DNA of 64,000 nucleotides from Chitinophagaceae bacterium (GCA_023957155.1 JAMLHK010000017.1:1-64000); one strand, 5' to 3'. Counted from the first letter of the stretch, positions 53,158 through 60,857 are shown. Made by a program: numbers and translations. The notes: generated by a model from the letters alone, not told the origin.

Positions 53158-54078
53158 ATGAAAAAAGCGATATTTTTTTTCACCACCCTGTGCTTATCGG
53201 TGATGTCGTGCACTAAAGAAAAAACGGATTATGAAGCAGAGATAAATACGGTAGTGACGGAACATTATGAGTTTAAAGAAGCCGCTGCCATCAATAATGA
53301 TGGTTATGATATCAGCATTGAAGCGCTGAACGGAACTTTTTATAAAGGGTACAATGAGATCCGGTTGAAGATTTCAGGCGATCATACCAATGAAGATGTA
53401 TCTGCAGTAACCTTTTTACCGGTTATGACGGGCGCCGACGGCGGCAGGACCTCCTGCCCTCACCGGTATGCCCTGGTTTACAACGCGGATGCTGAACATT
53501 TCCCGGGATACGCGGTATTTACAAGTGAAAGTAGTGCAAACGAAACTTGGGAACTATATATCAGTTTCACCATTAACAATCAAATCCATTCGGTTAAGCA
53601 AACCATTACCGTTCAGGAGCAACCCAACAAAAACCTGAACATGACGACGTTTACGGGGAAAGATGGTGAGCAATACTTCATCGCCCTGGTGGCGCCGCAA
53701 AAGCCGAAAGTTGCCGAAAACGAACTGGTTGCCGGCATATATAAATTCAACAAACCAGCAACTCCTCCATCCGGGAGCTTTCCTGATCCTTCGCAGTTCT
53801 CCTACACGGAGGTCAGCAATTATACATTGCAGTTGGACCCGCGGATGCCCGAGCCTTCTATGGGCAATCATTCTTCGATCAACAATAAAGACCTGACCCG
53901 GCAAAGCGATGGATTGTATCACGGAGTGGTTAACTACACTATGACGGGAAACTGGACACTGAATTTCATTATGCTAAACCAGAACGGGAAGATCCTTAAA
54001 GGAACCGAAGTGCCAACGGATTTTACACCGGGAGTAGAAGGCGTGAAAAGTGAACTATATATTGATATTTTATTCTAA
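53158..54078 (+). CDS. YtkA/FixH-like lipoprotein, putative copper-binding
   Basis: A 306-residue lipoprotein (signal TTLCLSVMSC). Two similar beta-sandwich halves are visible: the first with LNGTFYKGYNEIRLKISGDHTNEDVSAVTFLPVMTGADGGRTSCPH, the second with DPRMPEPSMGNHSS, DGLYHGVVNYTMTGNWTLNFIM. The Met/His cluster RMPEPSMGNH and the following Gly-Tyr-...-Thr-Gly-x-Trp strand resemble YtkA/FixH-like domains seen with copper proteins. It ends 5 bases before the OprC-like receptor start, so the two are coupled. Likely a periplasmic or surface Cu-binding partner. Confidence 0.75.
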   Translation: MKKAIFFFTTLCLSVMSCTKEKTDYEAEINTVVTEHYEFKEAAAINNDGYDISIEALNGTFYKGYNEIRLKISGDHTNEDVSAVTFLPVMTGADGGRTSCPHRYALVYNADAEHFPGYAVFTSESSANETWELYISFTINNQIHSVKQTITVQEQPNKNLNMTTFTGKDGEQYFIALVAPQKPKVAENELVAGIYKFNKPATPPSGSFPDPSQFSYTEVSNYTLQLDPRMPEPSMGNHSSINNKDLTRQSDGLYHGVVNYTMTGNWTLNFIMLNQNGKILKGTEVPTDFTPGVEGVKSELYIDILF

Positions 54079-54083
54079 GGTTT

Positions 54084-56072
54084 ATGAAGAAGCTACATAT
54101 TATTTTCCCGGTTCTTTTTCTTGGAATGAATGTAAATGCCCAAAATACGCAAGTGCAGGGTGACACAGCCAAAATTCTTGAAGAAGTAAAAGTAATTGCT
54201 CTTGCCAGGAAGAAAATCCAGACTGAAATGAAAATGGCGGTTTCGATAGATGAGTTTTTAGCATCTTCCGACAATATCGGCTTTATAAAACGGGGCGCTT
54301 ATGCCTGGGAACCCCTGCTCAACAATATGAGCACCGAGCGCTCCACCATCACCATTGACGGCATGCACGTTTTTGGCGCATGCACGGATAAAATGGATCC
54401 CATCACTTCGTACGTGGAAAGCAACAATCTTTCTACCATTGACATTAAATCCGGCCAGGAAGGCAGCCTGCACGGGGCAACCGTTGCCGGCAGCATTGAC
54501 CTGAAGAGAAAGACCACGCCATTTACTCCCGGAAAGAAATACAGCGGCGCTTACCAAACTGGTTTCGAGTTCAATAACAACCAGTTTTTCAACCTGGGAA
54601 ACCTCTCTTATTCGAGCGATAAATTCGTGGCAGACGGAAGCATTTCCTTCCGGAAAGCAGGTAATTATTATGATGGAAATAATGAGGAGGTAAACCATTC
54701 ACAGTACAATAAATTCAATACCTCCGTAGGTCTTGCTTATAAAACAAGCCCGTTCTCCGCGGTAAGAGTGGACGCTATTTTTGATAAGGCAAAAAATGTA
54801 GGGTTCCCTGCGCTGCCTATGGATCTGTGGCTTTCCCGGGCGCTTATTACATCGGCTTCCTACAAGCAATTATTTCAGCACGGGCTGATAAGGGTGTGGG
54901 ACACCAAGGTATACTACAATGCGGTAGAACATTATATGGACGATACCAAGCGCCCGGAGAACCTGGTGCACATGGATATGCCGGGCTGGAGCACCACTTA
55001 CGGCCTGGTTTCCCGGGCTAACCTGAAGCATGGTGATTATAGCGCTGAAATTCAACTGAACGCGTACAACAACCTCTCCATTGCAGAAATGCGCATGTAC
55101 CCGCAAGACCGGAGCAAGCGTACCATGTTTGCATACAGTTGGCCCTGGGTTACCACAAAATTTACAAGCCTTGCCATGAATAATTCATGGGATATTTCGG
55201 AGAACAGCAGGGTGAACTTCGGCGGCTCGCTGGGCTATAACTACAACCGTTCCAAATATGTGGAGTTCAACTGGATCTTCCATCCCGGAACACCACAGGA
55301 AAAAAGCAGGATATTGCCGGGCTTGCATGCCAGCTACGAGTTGCAGGTTAAGCAATTCAGCTTTTCTGCAGGAAGCGGATACGGGCATAGAGCGCCTTCT
55401 GTTTCGGAAGGCTATGGGTATTACATCTACAATAGTTTTGACCGCTACGATTATATTGGCAATCCTGATCTCAAAAACGAAATCTCTTACGAAGCCAATG
55501 CAAGCGCCGGGTTTAAAAATGAAAAAACGGGTATAGAAGCCAAAGTAAATTATTTCTATATCCAAAACTATATCATCGGGAGAATTTTGAGCCTGGGAAG
55601 CCCGATGAATTACCAATCGGTCGGGGTGAAGGGGTACACTTCACTGAACCATGCTAGGATTTTCAACATAGCGTTGAATGCCCGCTATAATATCCTGCAG
55701 CATTTACACTGGAAGGGCACAATCACCTATGCACGGGCAACGGATGATAAGGATGGAAACCTGCCCTTCATTCGCCCGCTGAGCTATCAAACCTCCCTTC
55801 ATTTTATGTATAAAAAGTTCGGTATCCAAACCTCGCTGAATGGAGATCTTACACAAAGCCATTACAGCCCGGAATATGGCGAAGACCAAACGCCTGCTTA
55901 TATGATCCTGAATATCTCTGCGAACTACAGCTTTAACATCAAAAATTGTAAAACCGTATTGCAGGTAGGTGCGGAAAACTTATTGAATGAATACTATAGC
56001 ACTTATGCAGACTGGGGCAATATACCCAGGATGGGTCGTAATATTTTCACTTCTTTAAAATTCAGCTTCTAG
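54084..56072 (+). CDS. OprC/NosA-like TonB-dependent copper receptor
   Basis: A 662-residue outer-membrane receptor: signal peptide (LFLGMNVNAQ), plug at about 30-140, 22-strand-type barrel to the terminal Phe (FTSLKFSF). Features specific to copper receptors are seen: Cys100 and Met104 in GACTDKMDPITSY (plug), and His283 and Met285 in VEHYMDD (barrel loop). These match the C-x3-M and H-x-M pairs that bind Cu in Pseudomonas OprC. No STN or carboxypeptidase-like domain is present. It sits between a Met/His-rich lipoprotein and Cys-motif and MbnP/MbnH genes, consistent with copper uptake. Confidence 0.88.
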   Translation: MKKLHIIFPVLFLGMNVNAQNTQVQGDTAKILEEVKVIALARKKIQTEMKMAVSIDEFLASSDNIGFIKRGAYAWEPLLNNMSTERSTITIDGMHVFGACTDKMDPITSYVESNNLSTIDIKSGQEGSLHGATVAGSIDLKRKTTPFTPGKKYSGAYQTGFEFNNNQFFNLGNLSYSSDKFVADGSISFRKAGNYYDGNNEEVNHSQYNKFNTSVGLAYKTSPFSAVRVDAIFDKAKNVGFPALPMDLWLSRALITSASYKQLFQHGLIRVWDTKVYYNAVEHYMDDTKRPENLVHMDMPGWSTTYGLVSRANLKHGDYSAEIQLNAYNNLSIAEMRMYPQDRSKRTMFAYSWPWVTTKFTSLAMNNSWDISENSRVNFGGSLGYNYNRSKYVEFNWIFHPGTPQEKSRILPGLHASYELQVKQFSFSAGSGYGHRAPSVSEGYGYYIYNSFDRYDYIGNPDLKNEISYEANASAGFKNEKTGIEAKVNYFYIQNYIIGRILSLGSPMNYQSVGVKGYTSLNHARIFNIALNARYNILQHLHWKGTITYARATDDKDGNLPFIRPLSYQTSLHFMYKKFGIQTSLNGDLTQSHYSPEYGEDQTPAYMILNISANYSFNIKNCKTVLQVGAENLLNEYYSTYADWGNIPRMGRNIFTSLKFSF

Positions 56073-56075
56073 AAA

Positions 56076-56441
56076 ATGAAAATCGTATATAGTGTTTTGT
56101 TGATGGTGTTATCCTTGCTGATAGGTTTTCAGCAGGCGATAATTATCATGCATTTTAAGCTGAACCGGGATGCGATAGAACAAAGATTCTGTATCAATAA
56201 AAACAAGCCTGAGCTGCAATGTCATGGAACATGTCATTTGAAGAAAGAATTGCAGGAAACGGAAAGCTCCGGGTCATCTGCCATCAGTAATTATCCAAAG
56301 ATTGACATATTCCCTGTCTCATTCACGGCGTTGGAAGTAACAAATCCAACAATTGATATACAGAGTAAAACATCCATTCAAAAAGATACCCTGTATACAT
56401 CGCCTTACAGGGAAATATTTGTACCTCCCCCTATCGGTTGA
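56076..56441 (+). CDS. Small membrane protein with C-x9-C-x3-C motif (copy 2)
   Basis: A 121-residue protein starting 3 bases after the receptor stop. One N-terminal membrane helix (VYSVLLMVLSLLIGFQQAIII) precedes FCINKNKPELQCHGTCHLKKE, the same FC[VI]NK-x2-P-x-L-x-C-x-G-x-C-x-L block as the protein at 52539-52931. The remaining 60 residues (ending YREIFVPPPIG) are variable. Its tight coupling to the receptor suggests it acts with it, for example handing over or sensing Cu at the inner membrane. No published function is known to me. Confidence 0.78.
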   Translation: MKIVYSVLLMVLSLLIGFQQAIIIMHFKLNRDAIEQRFCINKNKPELQCHGTCHLKKELQETESSGSSAISNYPKIDIFPVSFTALEVTNPTIDIQSKTSIQKDTLYTSPYREIFVPPPIG

Positions 56442-56508
56442 CTTTCTATCATGACTTAGTCAAAATTATTATTAGGTGATAAATTTTCGAATACTTAAAA
56501 AAACAGCA

Positions 56509-57375
56509 ATGAAAAATTTAAAAAAATATTTATTAGTATCCCTTATTTTATCTGTATTGATATCCTGTAGTAAAGATGATAAGGATCCTGTTGCCAACAA
56601 TATCACATTGCATTTCAACAACACTTTTAAAAGCAATACCATTGTGCTTGGCAGTGCTACCTCCACTACTGCTACAGCAAACACTTCTGCCGAAGGACAG
56701 GTGCATCACTTTTCGGAATTAAAGTACGTGATAAGCAATATCCGGCTTATAAAAGCAGATGGTACTGAAATCCCTTATAACATCAACGACCTGGATAAAG
56801 GCGCAACGGTTGTAAACCAGGCAAAGACAGAAACTTTGGATTATATCCTGAGCAATATACCTTCAGGCGAATACAAACAAATAAAATTCGGCTTAGGCGT
56901 TAAGCAGGAATTGAACACTTTAGACCAGGCAAAGTTTCCAACGTTTTATGCAACTGCCGGAGCTAATGAAACTGAAATGATGTGGGAATGGGGAACCGGG
57001 TATCGTTTCACAAAGCTGGAAGGGTTTTATGACAACGACAATAAAGAAATGTCCATCCACACCGGAAGCACCGTAGAGGGAGAAGAAGGAGCATATACAC
57101 AAGGCGTTGACGCTTACAGGGATATTACCCTGAATCTTACCAGCAATGCTGTGGTGGGCCGCAATGTCCCTAAGATCACCATCAAGGCAGATTTTGACAA
57201 ACTGTTGAGCGGAAAGACCAATACAATCAAGCTGACATCGGGAACAGGAATGAATGACAATGCTACGCCTAATATTCATACCGCCGTTCAAATGACAAAG
57301 TTTGTTGACAACCTCGGCGGAGACGGGTCAGGCGATATTACCGGCATGTTTTCCATAGACAGTGTAGAAAATTAA
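56509..57375 (+). CDS. mbnP: MbnP family (copper-binding, DUF/MopE-like) lipoprotein
   Basis: A lipoprotein of 288 residues from ATG 56509 (lipobox SVLISC); the frame is open to GTG 56476. MbnP-family features: VHHFSELKYVISNIRLIKADG, SGEYKQIKFGLGV, and MMWEWGTGYRFTKLEGFY, the WxWxxGYxFxxxEG block whose Trp region is central in MbnP/CorA-type proteins (oxidised to kynurenine by MbnH in a studied relative). It is followed by a terminator and then by mbnH. Periplasmic Cu(I) binding is predicted from the family. Confidence 0.85.
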   Translation: MKNLKKYLLVSLILSVLISCSKDDKDPVANNITLHFNNTFKSNTIVLGSATSTTATANTSAEGQVHHFSELKYVISNIRLIKADGTEIPYNINDLDKGATVVNQAKTETLDYILSNIPSGEYKQIKFGLGVKQELNTLDQAKFPTFYATAGANETEMMWEWGTGYRFTKLEGFYDNDNKEMSIHTGSTVEGEEGAYTQGVDAYRDITLNLTSNAVVGRNVPKITIKADFDKLLSGKTNTIKLTSGTGMNDNATPNIHTAVQMTKFVDNLGGDGSGDITGMFSIDSVEN

Positions 57376-57384
57376 CATACTGCT

Positions 57385-57423
57385 AAGAGCCGCCTGAAGT
57401 TCACAGACGTGGCGGCTCTTTTT
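57385..57423 (+). terminator. Intrinsic terminator between mbnP and mbnH
   Basis: AAGAGCCGCC at 57385-57394 pairs with GGCGGCTCTT at 57411-57420, a perfect 10-bp GC-rich stem with a 16-base loop, followed by a T run. It may attenuate transcription into mbnH, only 27 bases further on. Confidence 0.85.
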
Positions 57424-57449
57424 CAATTTTTTAGTCAGTGTCATTCAGG

Positions 57450-58472
57450 ATGAAAAAAGTATTCGGCATTATATCAATCTTTTTCCTGTTGCTATCCTGC
57501 AACAGGGATGATATTGTTCAGCCGGAGCCTTATGACAATCCGGAGCTGTCGCTGAATATTCCCCCGGATTTTCCTGCGCTAAATAATGCCGTAAATGCAA
57601 ATAAGCCTACAAAATACGGAGTTGATTTAGGCGAAAGGCTTTTTAATGAAAAAAGATTCAGCGCGGATAATACTATTTCCTGTGCCAGTTGCCACCATAA
57701 ATCAAATGCTTTTGCTGATAACAATGCCCTGGCAATAGGAATTTACGGCCGGGTGGGACTGCGCAACACACCGCCCATTCAAAACATGGCATTCATGCAA
57801 TTTTATAACTGGGACGGAAAGATCCTCCAGTTGGAAAAGCAGCCGTTGGTTCCCATCATTACTCACGAAGAAATGAATTCTTCTATTTTGGAAGTGATTG
57901 ATAAAATAAATGACGATAAGGAATACAAAGAATTGTTCAGAAAAGCATTTGGCGATGAAAATATAAGCCCGGAAAGGATATATAAAAGCATTGCACAATT
58001 CGGATATACACTGATCTCTGCCAACAGCAAATATGACAAGGTACAACGAAACGAAGGCGAGACATTCACGGAAAGCGAGGCAAGGGGTTACCAGACTTTT
58101 CAGCATAAATGCGGGAACTGTCACAGCACCGCATTGTTTACCGACCAGAGCTTTAGAAATGTCGGTTTCCCTTTGAATCCTAACACCGATGAGGCGGGAC
58201 GGGCCAGGGTAACAGGGGTTCCTGCGGACTATATGAGCTTCCGGGTTCCCTCTTTAAGAAATATTGAATATACAGCGCCTTACGGCAGCTTCGGTCAGTT
58301 TCCTACTTTGAAATCTGTTTTGGATTATTTTGATCATGGTGTTTTGGATGCTGACAATCTTGATCCTGTTTTAAAAGAGAACGGTAATAGAATACCGCTA
58401 ACGGAACAGGAAAAAGAAGACCTTATCGCCTTTATGAAAACGTTAAGCGACAGCTCATTTGTTGGAAAGTAA
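57450..58472 (+). CDS. mbnH: MbnH-like di-heme cytochrome c peroxidase family protein
   Basis: A lipoprotein of 340 residues from ATG 57450 (a GTG at 57438 is also possible; lipobox FFLLLSC). Two c-type haem sites: CASCHHK (after SADNTIS) and CGNCHST (after QHK). GLRNTPPIQNMAFMQFYNWDGK and PFRVPSLRNIEYTAPY-type segments belong to the MauG/CcpA fold. In the MbnPH system the partner oxidises MbnP Trp to kynurenine. Adjacent mbnP supports this over a simple peroxidase role. Needs cytochrome c maturation encoded elsewhere. Confidence 0.88.
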   Translation: MKKVFGIISIFFLLLSCNRDDIVQPEPYDNPELSLNIPPDFPALNNAVNANKPTKYGVDLGERLFNEKRFSADNTISCASCHHKSNAFADNNALAIGIYGRVGLRNTPPIQNMAFMQFYNWDGKILQLEKQPLVPIITHEEMNSSILEVIDKINDDKEYKELFRKAFGDENISPERIYKSIAQFGYTLISANSKYDKVQRNEGETFTESEARGYQTFQHKCGNCHSTALFTDQSFRNVGFPLNPNTDEAGRARVTGVPADYMSFRVPSLRNIEYTAPYGSFGQFPTLKSVLDYFDHGVLDADNLDPVLKENGNRIPLTEQEKEDLIAFMKTLSDSSFVGK

Positions 58473-58556
58473 TCAGGAAGCTGTAAAATATTTTCTTCCT
58501 CAACGACAAGATGTTCATTAAAAAATAAACTGATTTAGATAAATAAAAGGAAAACA

Positions 58557-58859
58557 ATGAACAGGAGAACTAAAATAACATACACTCTCTTATTAACAAT
58601 ATTTACAGCCTGTAATGTAGGCGACAAAGGGGATATTCATAACAAAGAAACCCATGTGATGCAAATGCCGACAGAAACTTCCAAAAGAGGATTTGAAGGC
58701 ATCCGGTTTGCATCTAAAAGAGATACAATTTGTCACATGCCGGTAAATAACGAAACAGCCGCAGATACACTCGTGTTAGATGGAAAAGTTTACGGCTTTT
58801 GTTCAAAGGAATGTAAGGAAGACTTTGCCAAGATATTAAAGGAACAAAATAAAAGATGA
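58557..58859 (+). CDS. YHS-domain-like lipoprotein
   Basis: A 100-residue lipoprotein (signal LLLTIFTAC). The C-terminal half is a YHS/TRASH-like metal-binding finger: DTICHMPV, then DGKVYGFCSKECKEDF, matching the family pattern DPVCGMxV...G..Y.FCS..C...F. YHS proteins near copper genes bind Cu(I) or act as metallochaperones. It is the last gene before the right island end and fits the copper theme of the block. Confidence 0.83.
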   Translation: MNRRTKITYTLLLTIFTACNVGDKGDIHNKETHVMQMPTETSKRGFEGIRFASKRDTICHMPVNNETAADTLVLDGKVYGFCSKECKEDFAKILKEQNKR

Positions 58860-58986
58860 AATGTGGGGATTGTAGGAGGCGCCATATCTATATTCCCTGA
58901 TACTTTTCGGGGAAGGAAGATAAGTCAGCATAAATTGAAGTAACTTTATGGCGTAACTGCTCTTTGTTTCAAGGTTGCCTTAGCTA

Positions 58987-59005
58987 CTGGCAAATTACTG
59001 GCAAA
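58987..59005 (+). repeat. 19-bp direct repeat, right copy (possible integrase arm site)
   Basis: CTGGCAAATTACTGGCAAA, identical and co-oriented with 21324-21342. It lies 40 bases inside attR. Confidence 0.7.
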
Positions 59006-59045
59006 AATGAAAAAGTCGCCAATGGCGACTTTGTAAGTTGTTGAT

Positions 59046-59094
59046 TTTTAAGCTCCCCCTTCAGGACTTGAACCTGAGACCCTCTGATTAACAG
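59046..59094 (-). repeat. attR: 49-bp repeat overlapping tRNA-Asn 3' part
   Basis: Identical to attL at 21145-21193. It covers the 3' 42 bases of the intact tRNA-Asn gene plus 7 bases beyond, so integration restored a full tRNA here. Confidence 0.92.
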
Positions 59095-59126
59095 TCAGAT
59101 GCTCTAACCAACTGAGCTAAGGAGGA
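59053..59126 (-). tRNA. tRNA-Asn (GTT)
   Basis: A 74-base cloverleaf without encoded CCA. The acceptor 5' strand TCCTCCT pairs with AGGGGGA, the D arm is GCTCAGTTGGTTAGAGC, the anticodon stem TCTGA/TCAGA closes the loop CTGTTAA with anticodon GTT, and the T arm contains GGTTCAAGTCC. It is the integration target of the island. Confidence 0.95.
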
Positions 59127-59479
59127 ATATCTTTTCCTGTCTTCAATCCTTCTTTATCTTTTATCCGGCGTAAACCTATCCCGCTATCGCTTCGCTCATC
59201 GGGACCTTGTTTTTCTAAAACTCCTGCGTCGTTTTGAAAAACTACGGCTGAGCTAAGGAGGAATCAGGGCGGCAAAAATAGGGATTTTTGATTGTATAAA
59301 ACAAACTATTTCAGGTGATTTTTCATGTGTACACACCGGTGTTATTTCATTAAGGCGGGTGGATATAGTTCATGTATAATATATGAGTGGTAAATTTGAA
59401 AAACTGAAGTCATATAACTTCAGTAAATTTGTGATCCATTTATCAGTTCATCTATTCTTACATTTTAAATTATAGTATT
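59127..59479. promoter_or_regulatory. Intergenic region with tRNA 5' fragment and sod promoter
   Basis: A 17-base copy of the tRNA-Asn 5' end (CTGAGCTAAGGAGGAAT) is repeated at 59248-59264. Before sod, the inverted repeat CTGAAGT-CATATA-ACTTCAG (59404-59423) lies directly in front of TAAATTTG (59424-59431), a TAnnTTTG-type -7 element, an arrangement suited to repression or activation of sod. Confidence 0.6.
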
Positions 59480-60082
59480 ATGTCATTTACATTACCGGCT
59501 TTGCCGTATGCGCATAACGCGCTCGAACCTCATATTGACACGTTAACGATGCAGATTCATCATGGTAAGCACCACCAGGCTTATGTTGACAACCTGAATA
59601 AAGCAATTGCAGGTACACCTAATGAAAATAAATCCCTGGAAGAATTAGTAAAGGCCGCAGGTAGCATCAGTGCTGCTGTTCGTAATAATGGTGGCGGACA
59701 CTGGAATCACAGTTTTTTCTGGGAAATCCTGTCTCCCAATGGAGGGGGTAAACCCTCCGGAAAATTAGCGGCAGCCATAGATGCCGCTTTTGGAAGTTTT
59801 GATGAGTTCAAAGCAAAATTCAGTGCGGCAGGTGCTACACGTTTTGGAAGCGGCTGGGCCTGGCTGATTGTAAAAGACGGTAAGCTGGAAGTAACCAGCA
59901 CCCCCAACCAGGATAATCCGCTGATGGATGTTGCCGAAATAAAGGGAACGCCAATACTTGGCGTAGATGTTTGGGAACATGCGTATTATCTCAAATATCA
60001 AAATAAACGTCCCGATTACCTGGCTGCAATATGGAATGTGATCAACTGGAAAAAGGTAGAAGAGAAGTTTGAAAAAGCATAG
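59480..60082 (+). CDS. sodB: Superoxide dismutase (Fe/Mn)
   Basis: A 200-residue cytoplasmic SOD. The start [35 protein letters not shown] carries the first metal His; [13 protein letters not shown] carries the second; [18 protein letters not shown] carries the Asp and His ligands. The pattern GGG...W in the middle and length fit Fe- or cambialistic enzymes, but metal choice cannot be fixed from sequence, so sodB is tentative. It converts superoxide to oxygen and peroxide. A dyad overlaps its promoter. Confidence 0.93.
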   Translation: MSFTLPALPYAHNALEPHIDTLTMQIHHGKHHQAYVDNLNKAIAGTPNENKSLEELVKAAGSISAAVRNNGGGHWNHSFFWEILSPNGGGKPSGKLAAAIDAAFGSFDEFKAKFSAAGATRFGSGWAWLIVKDGKLEVTSTPNQDNPLMDVAEIKGTPILGVDVWEHAYYLKYQNKRPDYLAAIWNVINWKKVEEKFEKA

Positions 60083-60090
60083 GAATATAT

Positions 60091-60122
60091 AAAAAGCCGT
60101 CCCCCGAAAGAGACGGCTTTTT
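60091..60122. terminator. Terminator after sod
   Basis: AAAAAGCCGTC at 60091-60101 pairs with GACGGCTTTTT at 60112-60122, a perfect 11-bp stem with T run on the plus strand and A/T symmetry, so it can also serve the converging yidD transcript. Confidence 0.92.
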
Positions 60123-60147
60123 ATATAATTTGAAATTTCAAATTTTC

Positions 60148-60381
60148 TCACGGTACCGGGTCATGTCCATGCCCGCCCCAGGGGTGACAGCGACCGATAC
60201 GCTTTATCGCCAGCCAGCCTCCTTTAAATATCCCGTATTTTTTAAGTGCTTCCAGGGTATATTGGGAACAGGTGGGCGTAAACCGGCATTTAGGCCCAAG
60301 TATGGGTGAAATAAACAGTTGATATAGCCTGATCAGCCAGATGAATGGGAGGCTAAGGATGTATCGCAGGGTCTTCATCAA
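60148..60381 (-). CDS. yidD: Membrane protein insertion efficiency factor YidD
   Basis: A 77-residue protein of the YidD family: [58 protein letters not shown], with the conserved three Cys. It aids YidC-dependent membrane insertion. Its start overlaps the rnpA end by 29 bases, the conserved rpmH-rnpA-yidD order. Confidence 0.94.
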   Translation of the reverse strand: MMKTLRYILSLPFIWLIRLYQLFISPILGPKCRFTPTCSQYTLEALKKYGIFKGGWLAIKRIGRCHPWGGHGHDPVP

Positions 60382-60763
60382 TAACCTGTAATAGTTTATT
60401 CAAAATTACCTGTACTTTTTCTTTTAGCAGTAAAAAATCCGGTAAGTCCTTTCCGGTATAGATAAACATCAGCAAAAACTGCCTGTTTGTTGATACGAGC
60501 TTCTGTTGAAGATCAGGTTTCAACAAGCGATACGCCTCGCGGGTAAGCCTTTTGATTTTATTCCGGTGAACGGCTTTTTTAAAATTTTTGCTGCTGACGG
60601 CAATGCCCGCCTGCAAAGCATCGGGTAGCCGGGCGTCCGCAACCGGTAAATATAGTACCCGGAAGGGATAAACCGAAATGCTTCTTCCTTCCCTGAATAG
60701 CTGTTCAATGCGTTTTCTGCTTTTGAGCCGCTCCTGCTTGCTTAGCGTAAAAGACTTTTTCAA
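60353..60763 (-). CDS. rnpA: Ribonuclease P protein component
   Basis: A 136-residue basic protein. The start [22 protein letters not shown] and the signature [19 protein letters not shown] (RNxxKRxxRE) identify the RNase P protein, which helps the RNA subunit mature tRNA 5' ends. Located between rpmH and yidD as in most bacteria. Confidence 0.94.
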   Translation of the reverse strand: MKKSFTLSKQERLKSRKRIEQLFREGRSISVYPFRVLYLPVADARLPDALQAGIAVSSKNFKKAVHRNKIKRLTREAYRLLKPDLQQKLVSTNRQFLLMFIYTGKDLPDFLLLKEKVQVILNKLLQVIDEDPAIHP

Positions 60764-60796
60764 ATGCCGGGACTTAAAAAACCTGATGTTACAAAA

Positions 60797-60855
60797 ATAG
60801 CCCCAAAAAAGGGGCTATAGTATTTTTATGAGCCGGAACCTTCCGGTTCGGGCTC
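60797..60855 (-). terminator. Tandem hairpins between rpmH and rnpA
   Basis: GAGCC-GGAACC with loop TTCC and GGTTC-GGGCTC (60830-60855) lies directly after rpmH on the minus strand, followed by a T-rich stretch; a second hairpin ATAGCCCC/GGGGCTAT (60797-60818) follows. Probably a partial terminator or RNA-processing site that sets higher rpmH than rnpA expression. Confidence 0.75.
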
Positions 60856-60857
60856 AA

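Larger units (their letters stand above)
21145..59094. mobile_element. tRNA-Asn-integrated mobilizable genomic island (about 37.9 kb)
   Basis: The two ends are identical 49-bp sequences (21145-21193 and 59046-59094) made of the tRNA-Asn 3' part from the anticodon loop onward plus 7 bases of flank. The complete tRNA gene remains at the right end and a tyrosine integrase starts about 190 bases inside the left end, as expected for 3'-end tRNA integration. The interior holds MobA/MobC, a primase-like protein and cargo (toxin-antitoxin, arsenic, ion transport, copper), but no type IV secretion genes, so transfer would need a helper element. Confidence 0.88.

Noticed and set aside
52974-53216. 80-codon frame overlapping the start of the YtkA-like lipoprotein
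   Set aside because: Different frame from the lipoprotein, which has a clear signal peptide and coupling to the receptor; no motif in the shorter frame.
53554-55616. Minus-strand frames of 120-145 codons in the copper module
   Set aside because: They are shadows of the lipoprotein and TonB receptor genes, without signal, domain or start context.
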